Source: Bacteriovoracaceae bacterium UBA6153 (GTDB taxonomy: Bacteria > Bdellovibrionota > Bacteriovoracia > Bacteriovoracales > Bacteriovoracaceae). From it: DNA of 64,000 bases. Position 1 is the stretch's first letter. Each line of letters starts with the position of its first letter. The notes below the pieces were generated by a model that was not told the DNA's origin, searched no databases, and saw only the letters and a program-made list of their open reading frames with translations. A program made the position numbers and the translations under genes. Positions 8,594 to 17,383 of this stretch are shown in pieces. The stretch is from the NCBI GenBank assembly GCA_002428265.1, contig DIUR01000027.1, positions 124,001 through 188,000 of the forward strand. Direction: 5' to 3'.

Positions 8594-9739
8594 ATGGATT
8601 CGGCGACCAGTAAATTAGTCGAAAAAGAGTACTCTCATTTAAAAACCCTATATTTTAATTCGGCCTACTTTGGCCCAAGTCCGTTGCGTTCGAAAGACAC
8701 AATCACGGCCGCCATGAATCGCGAGCTTGATCCGTCTTTTTACGCTTACGATGATTGGATGAGTATCTCTGAAAAACTGAGAGTAAAGTTTGCTGATCTT
8801 ATAAAGGTCTCGGCAGACAACATCACTCACTCAACATCATCATCTGATGTCATCAATATCATTGCGAACGGCTACACTTTTGAAAAAGGTGACAGAGTCG
8901 CGGCGATTGATAAGGATTACCCATCAAACATCCTTCCGTGGATGCTTGCTGAAAGACATAACAAATTTTCATTCGATAAAATCTCGCTTGGAAATGAAGT
9001 TGTACCAACACCGGAATGGCTAGAGAGAAATCTTAAGCCTCAGACAAAAATTTTCAACATGTCTTATGTGACTTTTGATACCGGTAAAAAAATGGACCTG
9101 GTTTCAATTGGAAAATACTTAAAATCAAAAAACATTCTTTTTGTTGTTGATGCTACTCAGGCCTTGGGCGGAATGGACATTACACAAGAAGAGCTTTCTT
9201 ATATCGATGTTCTAACAGTTTCTTCTTATAAGTGGATGCTTGGCCCTTATGGGCATGCTTTTGCTTATTTTAGTCAAAGAGCTCAAGACAGTATTTATCA
9301 TTTGAATGCTAATTGGATTTTAAGTCCAAACTCTAAGCAGGTTTATAATCTTCTAGACTATACAACTGAAACTCTTCCTGGAGCTCGTCAGTACGATAGA
9401 GGACAGGCTGCCAACCTTTTATGTTCAGGATGTCTTGAAGGAAGTTTAAGTTTCCTAGCAGAAGTTGGTTTGGAAAATATCAGGGCCCATAACCTTGAAG
9501 TTCGAAATTTCTTTTTGGAGCATTATCCTAAGAATAAATACTCACTCGTCACGCCACTTGAGCACATGGGAAATATCGTGTGCATGAAAGCAATTAATGG
9601 TGACAGCATTGCTCTTGAGACAGAGTTTAAAAAACGCAATATCGATGTGTCTGTTCGTCAGGGCAACATTCGTCTTTCATTCCACGTCTTTAATACAAAA
9701 GCTCAGGTTGAAGAGTTGATTAAAGGAATGGATATCTAA
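8594..9739 (+). CDS. Class V aminotransferase, cysteine-desulfurase-like
   Basis: A fold-type I PLP enzyme. The PLP-pyridine Asp is in VVDATQALGG and the Schiff-base Lys is in SSYKWMLGPYG at about residue 212. The N-terminal start LKTLYFNSAYFGPSP is like class V members. I do not see the conserved catalytic Cys loop of NifS/IscS, so the reaction (desulfurase, selenocysteine lyase or transaminase) is open. It starts six bases after secG and is probably cotranscribed with it. Confidence 0.85.
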   Translation: MDSATSKLVEKEYSHLKTLYFNSAYFGPSPLRSKDTITAAMNRELDPSFYAYDDWMSISEKLRVKFADLIKVSADNITHSTSSSDVINIIANGYTFEKGDRVAAIDKDYPSNILPWMLAERHNKFSFDKISLGNEVVPTPEWLERNLKPQTKIFNMSYVTFDTGKKMDLVSIGKYLKSKNILFVVDATQALGGMDITQEELSYIDVLTVSSYKWMLGPYGHAFAYFSQRAQDSIYHLNANWILSPNSKQVYNLLDYTTETLPGARQYDRGQAANLLCSGCLEGSLSFLAEVGLENIRAHNLEVRNFFLEHYPKNKYSLVTPLEHMGNIVCMKAINGDSIALETEFKKRNIDVSVRQGNIRLSFHVFNTKAQVEELIKGMDI

Positions 9740-9843
9740 GTTTTTTTCTCCAATTTAAAATTGAAATAAATTAGCTTTAAGCATTTGTATTAAATGAGAT
9801 TATTTCCATTTAGTTATATGTAGTTTCTGAATGTATTCACTGG

Positions 9844-9870
9844 TTGGCAAATTAGCCAACATGTGCTAAT
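9844..9870. promoter_or_regulatory. Overlapping inverted repeats before the toxin-antitoxin-like pair
   Basis: TTGGC (9844-9848) pairs with GCCAA (9855-9859). ATTAGC (9851-9856) pairs with GCTAAT (9865-9870). The two palindromes share bases 9851-9859. TTGGCA could also be a -35 box. This is the expected place for autoregulation by an HTH antitoxin. Confidence 0.6.
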
Positions 9871-9884
9871 GTTTAGGAGCTCAT

Positions 9885-10208
9885 TTGATAAAAAGGCCAG
9901 ATGATTTAGAGATTTATCCGATTAACTTGCAGATGAACCGCAGAAGATTTGACTCAATTGAGCTTAACCTTGCTCATATCAATAAAGAGAAGCGTTCGAA
10001 TTTTCTGCCTGAAGAAGTAACTTTATTATTTATACAGTTGGTTGATGGATTATCATTTGACTCAGTTGATGAAAAAAAGTTCGGTAATGATTTTTGTAAG
10101 TACTATGTAGAAATTGGAAAATTTGGAAATAAAAAATTCAAAGTAGTTTTTTGCATTTGTAGTGATAGACCGAAATCAATTGGCATTATAACATTTTATA
10201 GAATGTGA
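9885..10208 (+). CDS. Probable toxin of a toxin-antitoxin pair
   Basis: A 107-residue protein starting at TTG with AGGAG six bases upstream. The C-terminal half (KYYVEIGKFG, FKVVFCICSDRPKSIGIITFYRM) has the strand pattern of RelE/HigB-like or BrnT-like small toxins: alternating basic strands with a late R and an F-Y end. It is followed after 7 bases by a helix-turn-helix protein and preceded by nested inverted repeats, the layout of a toxin-first HigBA-type operon. Sequence similarity to a named toxin family is not certain, so function rests mainly on context. Confidence 0.55.
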   Translation: MIKRPDDLEIYPINLQMNRRRFDSIELNLAHINKEKRSNFLPEEVTLLFIQLVDGLSFDSVDEKKFGNDFCKYYVEIGKFGNKKFKVVFCICSDRPKSIGIITFYRM

Positions 10209-10215
10209 GGTAATT

Positions 10216-10494
10216 ATGAACCCATACGATATCGATACATCAAAATTAAAAGTTTCAAAAAAAATAACAGACGAAAAAGAGCTTTTAAAGTTAAAGCTTT
10301 CAGCTGCATTTATGAATGCAACTTCAAAAATGAGTACAGAAGAAATTTTATCTAAAGTTTCAATTGATAAATCTGATCTTTCAAGGATCAGGACTACTGA
10401 TGTAAAACGCTTCAGTGTTGATAGATTAATAGGTCTATTGGCCCAGCTTGGTTATTCTACAAACATAGATGTAGTTCTAAAAAAGAAGAAATAA
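10216..10494 (+). CDS. HTH antitoxin-like DNA-binding protein
   Basis: A 92-residue protein with an XRE-type helix-turn-helix in its C-terminal half. MSTEEILSKVSIDKSDLSR is helices 2-3 and VDRLIGLLAQLGY follows, typical of HigA2-like (HTH_37) antitoxins. GAGGT precedes the start. It probably binds the toxin and the inverted repeats upstream of the operon. It ends only a few bases from the convergent next gene. Confidence 0.65.
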   Translation: MNPYDIDTSKLKVSKKITDEKELLKLKLSAAFMNATSKMSTEEILSKVSIDKSDLSRIRTTDVKRFSVDRLIGLLAQLGYSTNIDVVLKKKK

Positions 10495-10498
10495 CGAT

Positions 10499-11050
10499 TC
10501 ATTCAAATGGATTCACATTCAAACTAACTTGCAATTGAACTCTATCATTTAACAAATTCTCTACGCTGTGAAGAACTGACCCATTCATAATAAACCACTT
10601 TTGAGAGGGTGTTTTGATACGTAGGACTTCTTCTAGGTCATCGTAATTTGCCGGTAAATGCCTGGTGAATGTTTGCCTTTGAACAGGAAAGTTTGTTTCT
10701 TTCCAAAATACCAGATCACCATCACCTGAGAGAAGATTATAGATGAGAACATAGTGTCTTGTTACGTCTGTATGAGGTGCCAGAAATGTTCTTTCATTGG
10801 TAAAAAAGTTATATTTTAAACCAACATCATTAAAAGAGTCACAAATATTTTCTTTGATCCAGGCTTCTAATTCAGGCTTCAAATAATAAAGATTATTTTC
10901 AACAGACGTTGAGTGTTTTCCATTTTTTAAAATCATTTGAGACTGATACTCACGCATGATTTTTTTGAGATTGACTGGATTACTATCAGGAAGAAGATGT
11001 GGAGGAGGTGAGGGCAGGCTCAGTTCTTTGTATAAAAATGGTAATTCCAT
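10499..11050 (-). CDS. 2-oxoglutarate/Fe(II) oxygenase-like protein
   Basis: The 183-residue protein has the HxD...H...R signature of the double-stranded beta-helix oxygenases. APHTD at about residue 93 is the first metal motif, and VLHSVENLLNDRVQLQVSL near the end supplies the distal His and the 2OG-binding Arg. GDGDLVFW lies between. Substrate unknown; a protein or small-molecule hydroxylase is possible. Downstream of the HD-GYP gene on the same strand, with about 50 bases between. Confidence 0.65.
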   Translation of the reverse strand: MELPFLYKELSLPSPPPHLLPDSNPVNLKKIMREYQSQMILKNGKHSTSVENNLYYLKPELEAWIKENICDSFNDVGLKYNFFTNERTFLAPHTDVTRHYVLIYNLLSGDGDLVFWKETNFPVQRQTFTRHLPANYDDLEEVLRIKTPSQKWFIMNGSVLHSVENLLNDRVQLQVSLNVNPFE

Positions 11051-11099
11051 CTCTTAAGTTTGAGGGAGGTTCATCTTTATTTCAACCTGATCTAGGTCA

Positions 11100-12248
11100 T
11101 TATCCGACTTTCTTTTTGATTTTTCCGAATGACTGAGGCTTGTCGTTTCCGCCAAATCCTTCAATCTTATATCCTTTGGGATTTCTAAACGGTAGAACGT
11201 TTTGTGGCTGACATGGATCGAAGTCTTCCGGTAATTCTTTGTTAAGTTTACCAGTCATCACCAGTTGCTTCACACTGCGAGTGAAGATCTCAAAAAGTTG
11301 AGGATCGATTTTTTTACCGACTGATTTTGACATGACAGCGATTGCATCTTCTGTAGAGAGAACTTCGTGATAAGTTCTCTTCGTAGTAATGGCATCGAAG
11401 AAATCAGCGATGGCCGTAATTCTTGCAAGTAAATGAATATCGGGGCCAGCGAGTTTTGCTGGATAACCTGTTCCATTGAAATTTTCATGATGTTCATGAA
11501 CGACACGCTTGATGATATTGAAGTCTACACCTTTGCAATCCGGACATGGATTTTCAGTCAAAAGCTCAAGGCCGAAAGTAGGGTGAGCTTTGATGATATT
11601 AAATTCTTCGTCTGATAATTTTTCTGGTTTATTAATGATGTCGGTAGAGATTTTAATTTTACCGATATCGTGAAGAAGCCCACCAAGGCCTGCCATAACG
11701 ATTTCGTCTTTTGTGGCATTTGGCTTAGCGGCCGTATATAAAGAGATGCAGTACATGGAAACGTTGATTGAGTGATCATAAGTATAAAAGTCGTGAAAGC
11801 TAAGTGAAGCAATTAGACCTTGTACTTTTGAAACATCGTAATCTTTAATAACATCAACCATACTTTCAACAGCAACTTTACACTCGTTGATCGTTTCTGA
11901 AAGAAGTTCGGTCGTAAATTCTTTTTCATCTGAAAAGATTTTATCCAGGTAATGGATTGCGGATGATTTGATAACATCACCCTTTTGAACATCACCGACA
12001 TTTTTTAATTGAATAAGACTTTTAAGATAATCATCGCGCTGAAGTTCATGCACGTATAATTGAAAATATTTTTTCTTGAATAGCTTTAAATCTTCTAGAG
12101 TTAGTGGATCATTTTTAGGATAGATTCGCACAAACCTTTCGCGTTCCTGAGTGGCCGAAGAGTTGACGTATAGATCATAGGGAATCGCTTTATCCAGAAG
12201 GATCAGATCGAAAGAGACTGAAAAAAAGTTGTTTCCCATTTTGGTCAT
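11100..12248 (-). CDS. HD-GYP cyclic-di-GMP phosphodiesterase
   Basis: Residues of about 150-330 form a complete HD-GYP domain. GLLHDIGKIKIS at about 187-198 has the HD pair and the Lys. HPTFGLELL, HEHHENFNGTGYP and ARITAIADFFDAITTKRTYH follow. All diagnostic residues are present, so hydrolysis of c-di-GMP is likely. The N-terminal 140 residues are an uncharacterised input region without membrane helices. The tail is Pro/Gly/Lys-rich. The start may be either of two ATGs nine bases apart. c-di-GMP turnover controls motility and predation in this group (established for Bdellovibrio). Confidence 0.88.
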   Translation of the reverse strand: MTKMGNNFFSVSFDLILLDKAIPYDLYVNSSATQERERFVRIYPKNDPLTLEDLKLFKKKYFQLYVHELQRDDYLKSLIQLKNVGDVQKGDVIKSSAIHYLDKIFSDEKEFTTELLSETINECKVAVESMVDVIKDYDVSKVQGLIASLSFHDFYTYDHSINVSMYCISLYTAAKPNATKDEIVMAGLGGLLHDIGKIKISTDIINKPEKLSDEEFNIIKAHPTFGLELLTENPCPDCKGVDFNIIKRVVHEHHENFNGTGYPAKLAGPDIHLLARITAIADFFDAITTKRTYHEVLSTEDAIAVMSKSVGKKIDPQLFEIFTRSVKQLVMTGKLNKELPEDFDPCQPQNVLPFRNPKGYKIEGFGGNDKPQSFGKIKKKVG

Positions 12249-12335
12249 AAATCTTTATCGGCTAAAGCATCAGGCATATTAAAAAAAGAACTAGAGCAAA
12301 GGCATAGACTAATATAGAGTATACCAAATTCTATT

Positions 12336-12368
12336 GGAGTCTGCTAAGTAAGCAGAATGATTAATATG
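12336..12368 (+). promoter_or_regulatory. Hairpin between Shine-Dalgarno and start codon of the MFS gene
   Basis: GGAG at 12336-12339 is immediately followed by TCTGCT-AAGTA-AGCAGA (12340-12356), a perfect 6-bp hairpin. An ATG follows at once (12357), with another in frame at 12366. If the hairpin folds, GGAG stands nine bases from the second ATG, an ideal distance. Confidence 0.5.
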
Positions 12369-13613
12369 TCAGAGACAGCAGTCAGCAAGAAAGACCCCTA
12401 TGCAGCCCTTCGTTTTAAAGACTACCGCTGCTATATAAGCACCCGCGTCCTCTTGGCAATTGCCCTACAGATTCAGGTTGTTATTGTAGGCTGGCATGTT
12501 TACAGCATGACTAAGGATCCTTTGTCTCTTGGACTCATTGGTCTGGTTGAAATTCTTCCCAATTTTTCGGTGACATTGTTTGCAGGACACTTCGCCGATA
12601 TCTACGACAGAAAAAAAATTGTTATGAGTTGTCTTTGTGTATTGATGTTCAGTGGTATTGCACTATATACCGTCAATCACATGGTGCCTGACCTTCATAA
12701 AAAACTAGCACTGATTTATCTGATCATTGCCTGCACAGGTTTTGCCAGAGGAACACTATCGCCATCATTATTTTCTATCCTCACAGAATGTGTTCCTAAA
12801 GTTCATTATCTCAACTCGACTACGTGGAACTCAACGCTGTGGCAGATCGCTGTTATGGTGGGAGCAGGCTCAAGTGGATTTTTATTTGCGGGACTAGGCT
12901 ACGATGCTTACCTCATTATGAGTGGATTCGTTTTCTGTGCGATTATCGCTTTTTCTCTCATGTCTCCAAAACCACACTTAACAAAAAAAGATCGTAAAGC
13001 ACCGGTGTTCTCATCTATTAAAGGTGGAATCAAATACGTTTTTTCAAACCAGGTTTTCTTAGGGGCCCTTTCACTAGATTTATTCGCAGTCTTATTCGGA
13101 GGAGCTGTAGCTCTTCTTCCAATATTTGCTCAGGACATTTTAAAAGTTGGTCCGCAAGGTTTAGGATTTTTAAAAGCAGCACCAAGTGTGGGCTCATTTA
13201 TGATGGCCGCAGTAAATGTTTACTGGCCGCCGATTAAAAATACTGGAAAGAAACTCTTGGCCGCAGTTTTTTGTTACGGCGTCTGCATGATTATTTTTGC
13301 TCTTTCAAAAAGTTTTTTACTCTCAGTATTTATTCTCGCACTCAGTGGTGCCTTCGATAATATTTCAGTAGTCGTGAGAGGAACCATTCTTCAACAGCTA
13401 GTTCCCGATGATATGAAAGGAAAAGTCTTCGCAGTTAACTCTATGTTTATTGGTTCATCAAATGAAATCGGTGAGTTCGAGTCTGGCATGGCGGCAAAGG
13501 CGATGGGAGTTATTCCTTCGGTGATTTTTGGTGGCACAATGACACTTCTTGTGGTCATTTTTACTGCATTTAAGGCCCCAAAACTTAAAAACTTAAACTT
13601 TGAAAATAATTAG
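12366..13613 (+). CDS. MFS transporter, EntS-like
   Basis: A 12-helix major facilitator. The loop 2-3 motif GHFADIYDRKKIV is clear, and the fold resembles the MFS_3/EntS exporter group (DYRCYISTRVLLAIALQIQVVIVGW at the start, QDILKVGPQGLGFLKAAPSVG after helix 7). Substrate unknown; siderophore or drug export is the family norm. The start could be the ATG at 12357 or 12366. I chose 12366 because of the hairpin spacing described separately. Confidence 0.82.
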   Translation: MSETAVSKKDPYAALRFKDYRCYISTRVLLAIALQIQVVIVGWHVYSMTKDPLSLGLIGLVEILPNFSVTLFAGHFADIYDRKKIVMSCLCVLMFSGIALYTVNHMVPDLHKKLALIYLIIACTGFARGTLSPSLFSILTECVPKVHYLNSTTWNSTLWQIAVMVGAGSSGFLFAGLGYDAYLIMSGFVFCAIIAFSLMSPKPHLTKKDRKAPVFSSIKGGIKYVFSNQVFLGALSLDLFAVLFGGAVALLPIFAQDILKVGPQGLGFLKAAPSVGSFMMAAVNVYWPPIKNTGKKLLAAVFCYGVCMIIFALSKSFLLSVFILALSGAFDNISVVVRGTILQQLVPDDMKGKVFAVNSMFIGSSNEIGEFESGMAAKAMGVIPSVIFGGTMTLLVVIFTAFKAPKLKNLNFENN

Positions 13614-13624
13614 CCGCCATTTCT

Positions 13625-13652
13625 TTGACATCATTTTTTTATAAGATATAGT
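13625..13652 (+). promoter_or_regulatory. Strong sigma-70-type promoter of the subtilase gene
   Basis: TTGACA, a 16-base spacer and TATAGT. Transcription would start near 13659, leaving a leader of about 25 bases with AGGGGA before the ATG. This is the best consensus promoter noticed in the window. Confidence 0.75.
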
Positions 13653-13683
13653 CAGCCCCGCTATCTCATAGACAGGGGAACTT

Positions 13684-16600
13684 ATGAAAATATCTGCATT
13701 AATTTTATCTCTAACTCTTCTTGCTTCTTGTGCGCCGAAAAACGCTGCACAGAATGCTGCCGACTTAATTGCCGGTAAATATTTTAGCATGAGACAACAA
13801 TCAGCTACGACATACGTAGGGATTGTTCAGCTTGCTCATCCAGCTCTTTTATCAGCAGCTCAAACAGTTGATGGCAAAGCAGTCGTCGATGAAGAATTAA
13901 AAGCTGCGATCATCGCTGAACAAACTGAAGTTATCGAAAAACTAAAAGCATTAAGTCCTGAAGTGAAAATCTTAGCGACTTATAAACTTGTATTAAATGC
14001 TATCGCATTCACTGCTCCTAGCGATGTGGCTTCAAAAATCGAAGCTATCGAAGGTGTTAATAAGCTAGTAGAAAATACTGCATTCATGAGACCACAGACG
14101 GTTGATACTGAAACTAAAATTAAAGCAGCTCTTGCTGGTCTTGATGAAAAGAACTCAGTGACTTTCATCGGTGCTGATAAACTTCACAAGCGTGGAATCA
14201 GCGGTCAGAAAATGACTGTTGGGATTATCGATACAGGTATCGATTACACTCACTCAATGTTAGGTGGACCTGGATCAAAAGCCATTTACGATTCAATCAA
14301 CCCGGCCACTTCAAATCAATATTTTCCAAACGCGAAAGTTGTTGGCGGTGCTGACTTCGTAGGATCAAAATTCTCTGCAGGTGGAGCTGAACTTGAACAA
14401 CAAATTCCAGTTCGCGATGAAAACCCACTTGATGAATCAGGACATGGATCTCACGTAGGTGGATCTGTTGCAGGTATCGGTGACGGAAAAGTTTCTTACT
14501 CTGGTGTTGCACCAGATGCTCTTTTATACGGCCTAAAAGTTTTCGGAAAAGAAGGTAGTACTTCTGATATCGCAGTTATCCAGGCTCTTGAGTACGCGGC
14601 TGACCCAACTGAAAAAGTTGACCCATCAACTAGACTTGATGTTGTTAACCTATCTCTTGGTGGCGGTTTCGGTAAACCAAAAATTCTCTACACAGAAGCA
14701 ATCAAGAACTTAACAAAAGCGGGAACAATCGTTGTGGCCTCAGCTGGTAACTCTGGAGACAATCCATACATTACAGGAGCACCGGCGACTTCTGATGAAG
14801 CTATCTCTGTAGCAGCATCAATTGATTATATGCCACAAAACATTTCTATCCCTGCAGTTGAAGTAGTGATCGATGGTGCAAAAAAATTAGTAGAAAGATA
14901 CGAAGGAAATGCAACAGTATCTGCTGAAACAAGCAAAGTATCTGGGGCCCTTGTTTATATCGGAAACGGTTCTGAAGTTTTATCTGAAGAAGTGAAAGCT
15001 AAAGTTCAAGGGAAAATTGCACTTATTGATCGTGGTGTAATTTCATTCGAACAAAAATTCGTTGTAGCTAAAGCTCTTGGAGTTATCGGTGTTGTTGTTG
15101 CCAACAACGCAGAAGGAACTCCGATTGCCATGGGATCAGAAGCTAAATTTGATTTCCCTGCAGTTATGGTTACAAAAGGAATGGGCGAGTCTATCAAGGC
15201 TGCTCTAGCTAAAAATACTGAAGTGACTTTCAATTTCTCTCCAGGAGAAATTATCTCTCGTGATGATCTTATCGATACAATGACGGCATTCTCTTCAAGA
15301 GGACCGCGTTCAATTGACTCTCTTATTAAGCCAGAAATTTCAGGCCCAGGTGCTAACGTTATTTCTGCAGCAGTTGGAACAGGGAATGAATCAGTTCAAT
15401 TCTCTGGTACATCTATGTCAGGACCACACCTTGCTGGTGTTATGGCCCTTCTAAGACAAGCTTACCCAACAGACTCAGTTCCTGAATTAAAAGCGCGTCT
15501 TTTAAACACAGCTAAAATCATGATGGCCGATGGAAAACATGTTCCAGTGTCTCGTCAGGGTGCAGGTCGTGTTCAAGTTGAAGAGGCTTACTTAACTCCG
15601 GTTATCGCAATGCCAGCAACACTTTCACTAGGAGAAGTGCCGGTAGCTTCAACAAAGACTGTTTCTAAAAAAGTTACTCTGATCAATAAGTCAGATAAAG
15701 ATGTTCTTTACTCAACGAGAGCAATCTCAAGCAAGAACATTAAAGTTTCTCTTCAAAGTGCTCTGAAAGTTAAAGCTAACAGCACGTTAACTTTCACAGT
15801 AAGTTTCACTCTTCAAAGAGAAGACGCTGCTCAAAACAACATTGAAGCAGATGGATTCGTTATCCTTACAAAAGGGACTGACGGAGCAAAAATCAACCTT
15901 CCATTCCTGGCAGTATTGAATAAAGTAAGTGACATCAAAGCAAGCTCTCTTGTGACAATGACAAACTCTAAAGCAGATATGTCTGGCTCAGAAGTTAAAG
16001 TGACTCTTGAAAACAAAGCCGCAAGTTCTGGTGACGCTCTTATCTTTAACTTATTAGGACAAGACGAGAGAAAGACAGTTCTTAACCCGAACAATATGTC
16101 TGCAACAACTCTTTGTGACCTTGAAGCAGCAGGGATCAGAATCATCGACAAAACTGTTGATGGTCAGACGGCAAAAGTTCTTCAAGTTGGTATCAAGTTA
16201 TACGACGCTCTAACTTTCTGGCAGCCATGTGATGTGTCTCTGCAAATCGACGCAAACAATGATGGTGTTGCTGATCAAGAGCTTCTAGGGATTAAAGCAG
16301 ACTACGTAAGTGGTATCACGGCCCAGATCTTTGCTTCACTTCTTTTAGATGCTGACATGGCAAGAAACCTTCGTGCAGCTTATGAAATGGATCCAGCTGG
16401 AACAAAAGAAAACTACGTTGCTGCTATCCAGGACGCTCGTGAAATGAAGTTCTACAATCACTCAAACGTAGCTGTGATTGAAGCTGATATTTCTAAAATC
16501 CTTAAAGGGAAAAATGGAAATGTAGGAGTTAAATTAGCTGTAACTCACTTAGAAGCTGATTCAAAAGGGGATGACTTCTTAGCTAACCACGATAAGGTTT

Positions 16601-16803
16601 GGCATAAACTAAACCTTTCAGAAAACGCTTTAGCGTTCTATGACATGCCTGAAATCGTCACTGTAAAAGAGCACGATTTAGAACATGTTTCTATGAGAAG
16701 AGGACTAGGGAAGATGAGAGTTCTTATTCTTTACCCGCACAATACTCCTGTGGCGCTGAAAGATCAGCAGTCACAAATTCTTACTGAAAAACTTTTAAAG
16801 TAA
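13684..16803 (+). CDS. Subtilisin-like serine protease lipoprotein with PA domain
   Basis: A lipoprotein signal (lipobox LLASC, Cys about residue 17) is followed by an I9-like propeptide region. The S8 domain has catalytic Asp in GIIDTGIDYTHS (near 183), His in DESGHGSHVGG (near 254), oxyanion Asn in SAGNSGDNP and Ser in SGTSMSGPHLAG (near 577). A protease-associated domain (about 430-520) is inserted before the Ser, as in C5a-peptidase and cucumisin-type enzymes. Fn3-like beta domains fill the C-terminal 400 residues. At 1039 residues it is long for the family. A strong promoter and a terminator make it a single-gene unit. Cell-surface proteolysis, perhaps of prey protein, is inference. Confidence 0.92.
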   Translation: MKISALILSLTLLASCAPKNAAQNAADLIAGKYFSMRQQSATTYVGIVQLAHPALLSAAQTVDGKAVVDEELKAAIIAEQTEVIEKLKALSPEVKILATYKLVLNAIAFTAPSDVASKIEAIEGVNKLVENTAFMRPQTVDTETKIKAALAGLDEKNSVTFIGADKLHKRGISGQKMTVGIIDTGIDYTHSMLGGPGSKAIYDSINPATSNQYFPNAKVVGGADFVGSKFSAGGAELEQQIPVRDENPLDESGHGSHVGGSVAGIGDGKVSYSGVAPDALLYGLKVFGKEGSTSDIAVIQALEYAADPTEKVDPSTRLDVVNLSLGGGFGKPKILYTEAIKNLTKAGTIVVASAGNSGDNPYITGAPATSDEAISVAASIDYMPQNISIPAVEVVIDGAKKLVERYEGNATVSAETSKVSGALVYIGNGSEVLSEEVKAKVQGKIALIDRGVISFEQKFVVAKALGVIGVVVANNAEGTPIAMGSEAKFDFPAVMVTKGMGESIKAALAKNTEVTFNFSPGEIISRDDLIDTMTAFSSRGPRSIDSLIKPEISGPGANVISAAVGTGNESVQFSGTSMSGPHLAGVMALLRQAYPTDSVPELKARLLNTAKIMMADGKHVPVSRQGAGRVQVEEAYLTPVIAMPATLSLGEVPVASTKTVSKKVTLINKSDKDVLYSTRAISSKNIKVSLQSALKVKANSTLTFTVSFTLQREDAAQNNIEADGFVILTKGTDGAKINLPFLAVLNKVSDIKASSLVTMTNSKADMSGSEVKVTLENKAASSGDALIFNLLGQDERKTVLNPNNMSATTLCDLEAAGIRIIDKTVDGQTAKVLQVGIKLYDALTFWQPCDVSLQIDANNDGVADQELLGIKADYVSGITAQIFASLLLDADMARNLRAAYEMDPAGTKENYVAAIQDAREMKFYNHSNVAVIEADISKILKGKNGNVGVKLAVTHLEADSKGDDFLANHDKVWHKLNLSENALAFYDMPEIVTVKEHDLEHVSMRRGLGKMRVLILYPHNTPVALKDQQSQILTEKLLK

Positions 16804-16810
16804 AAACTAA

Positions 16811-16838
16811 AAGGCCCGCTTGAAGCGGGCCTTTTTTT
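16811..16838 (+). terminator. Terminator of the subtilase gene
   Basis: AAGGCCCGCT-TGA-AGCGGGCCTT followed by a run of T. Confidence 0.92.
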
Positions 16839-16872
16839 CTAAAAGTCATATTCAATCTTAGCTTTCAAAAAT

Positions 16873-16900
16873 AAAAAAGCCCCGACGAAAAAGTCGAGGC
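16873..16900 (-). terminator. Terminator of the TIGR02147 operon
   Basis: Read on the minus strand: GCCTCGAC, TTTTTC loop, GTCGGGGC, then TTTTTT. It lies about 50 bases after the last gene of the operon. Confidence 0.85.
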
Positions 16901-16951
16901 GATTATGATTCCTTAGCTTTGATGATCAGAGATTGATTCGAAAGTTAGTGG

Positions 16952-17374
16952 TTAGTTAATACTTCCATTACAGTCTGTCGTGATAATGTTAGGATACCCA
17001 CTGTCTGTCAGTTCACTATATCTGTATTGGCCACAAAAATATCCAGAAGTTTTTCGGCCTGTTAAATCCTTGCGAGTTGTGGAACATTTAATTAGAAAAC
17101 CAACCCAATAAATATTTCGTGGTGTCAAAATTAATCCATCAAGAATTTCGGTAGTTAATCTAACCTGTTCACATTTAACAACTAGTTCAGGAACAATGTC
17201 GTCTTTGTCTAAATCGGCTCGAGGCGTACTATTTTCATAACTTTTAATTAAAGTTGCAAGTGTCGGATCATCTTTTAGTTTTCTTAAAAGAAAACTTTCA
17301 TCAACCTTAGCCGTGTCTGCAAATGCATATCCACTTAAACAGAATGTTAATATCAATACTATTTTTAAAATCAT
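16952..17374 (-). CDS. Small secreted protein of unknown function
   Basis: A 140-residue protein with a clear signal peptide (MILKIVLILTFCLSGYAFA). The mature part has four Cys (in VVKCEQV, LIKCSTT, GYFCGQY and TDCNGS), probably two disulfides. It is the last gene of a three-gene leftward operon, nine bases after the RGGGN protein. No family recognised. Confidence 0.7.
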   Translation of the reverse strand: MILKIVLILTFCLSGYAFADTAKVDESFLLRKLKDDPTLATLIKSYENSTPRADLDKDDIVPELVVKCEQVRLTTEILDGLILTPRNIYWVGFLIKCSTTRKDLTGRKTSGYFCGQYRYSELTDSGYPNIITTDCNGSIN

Positions 17375-17383
17375 ACAAGTCTC

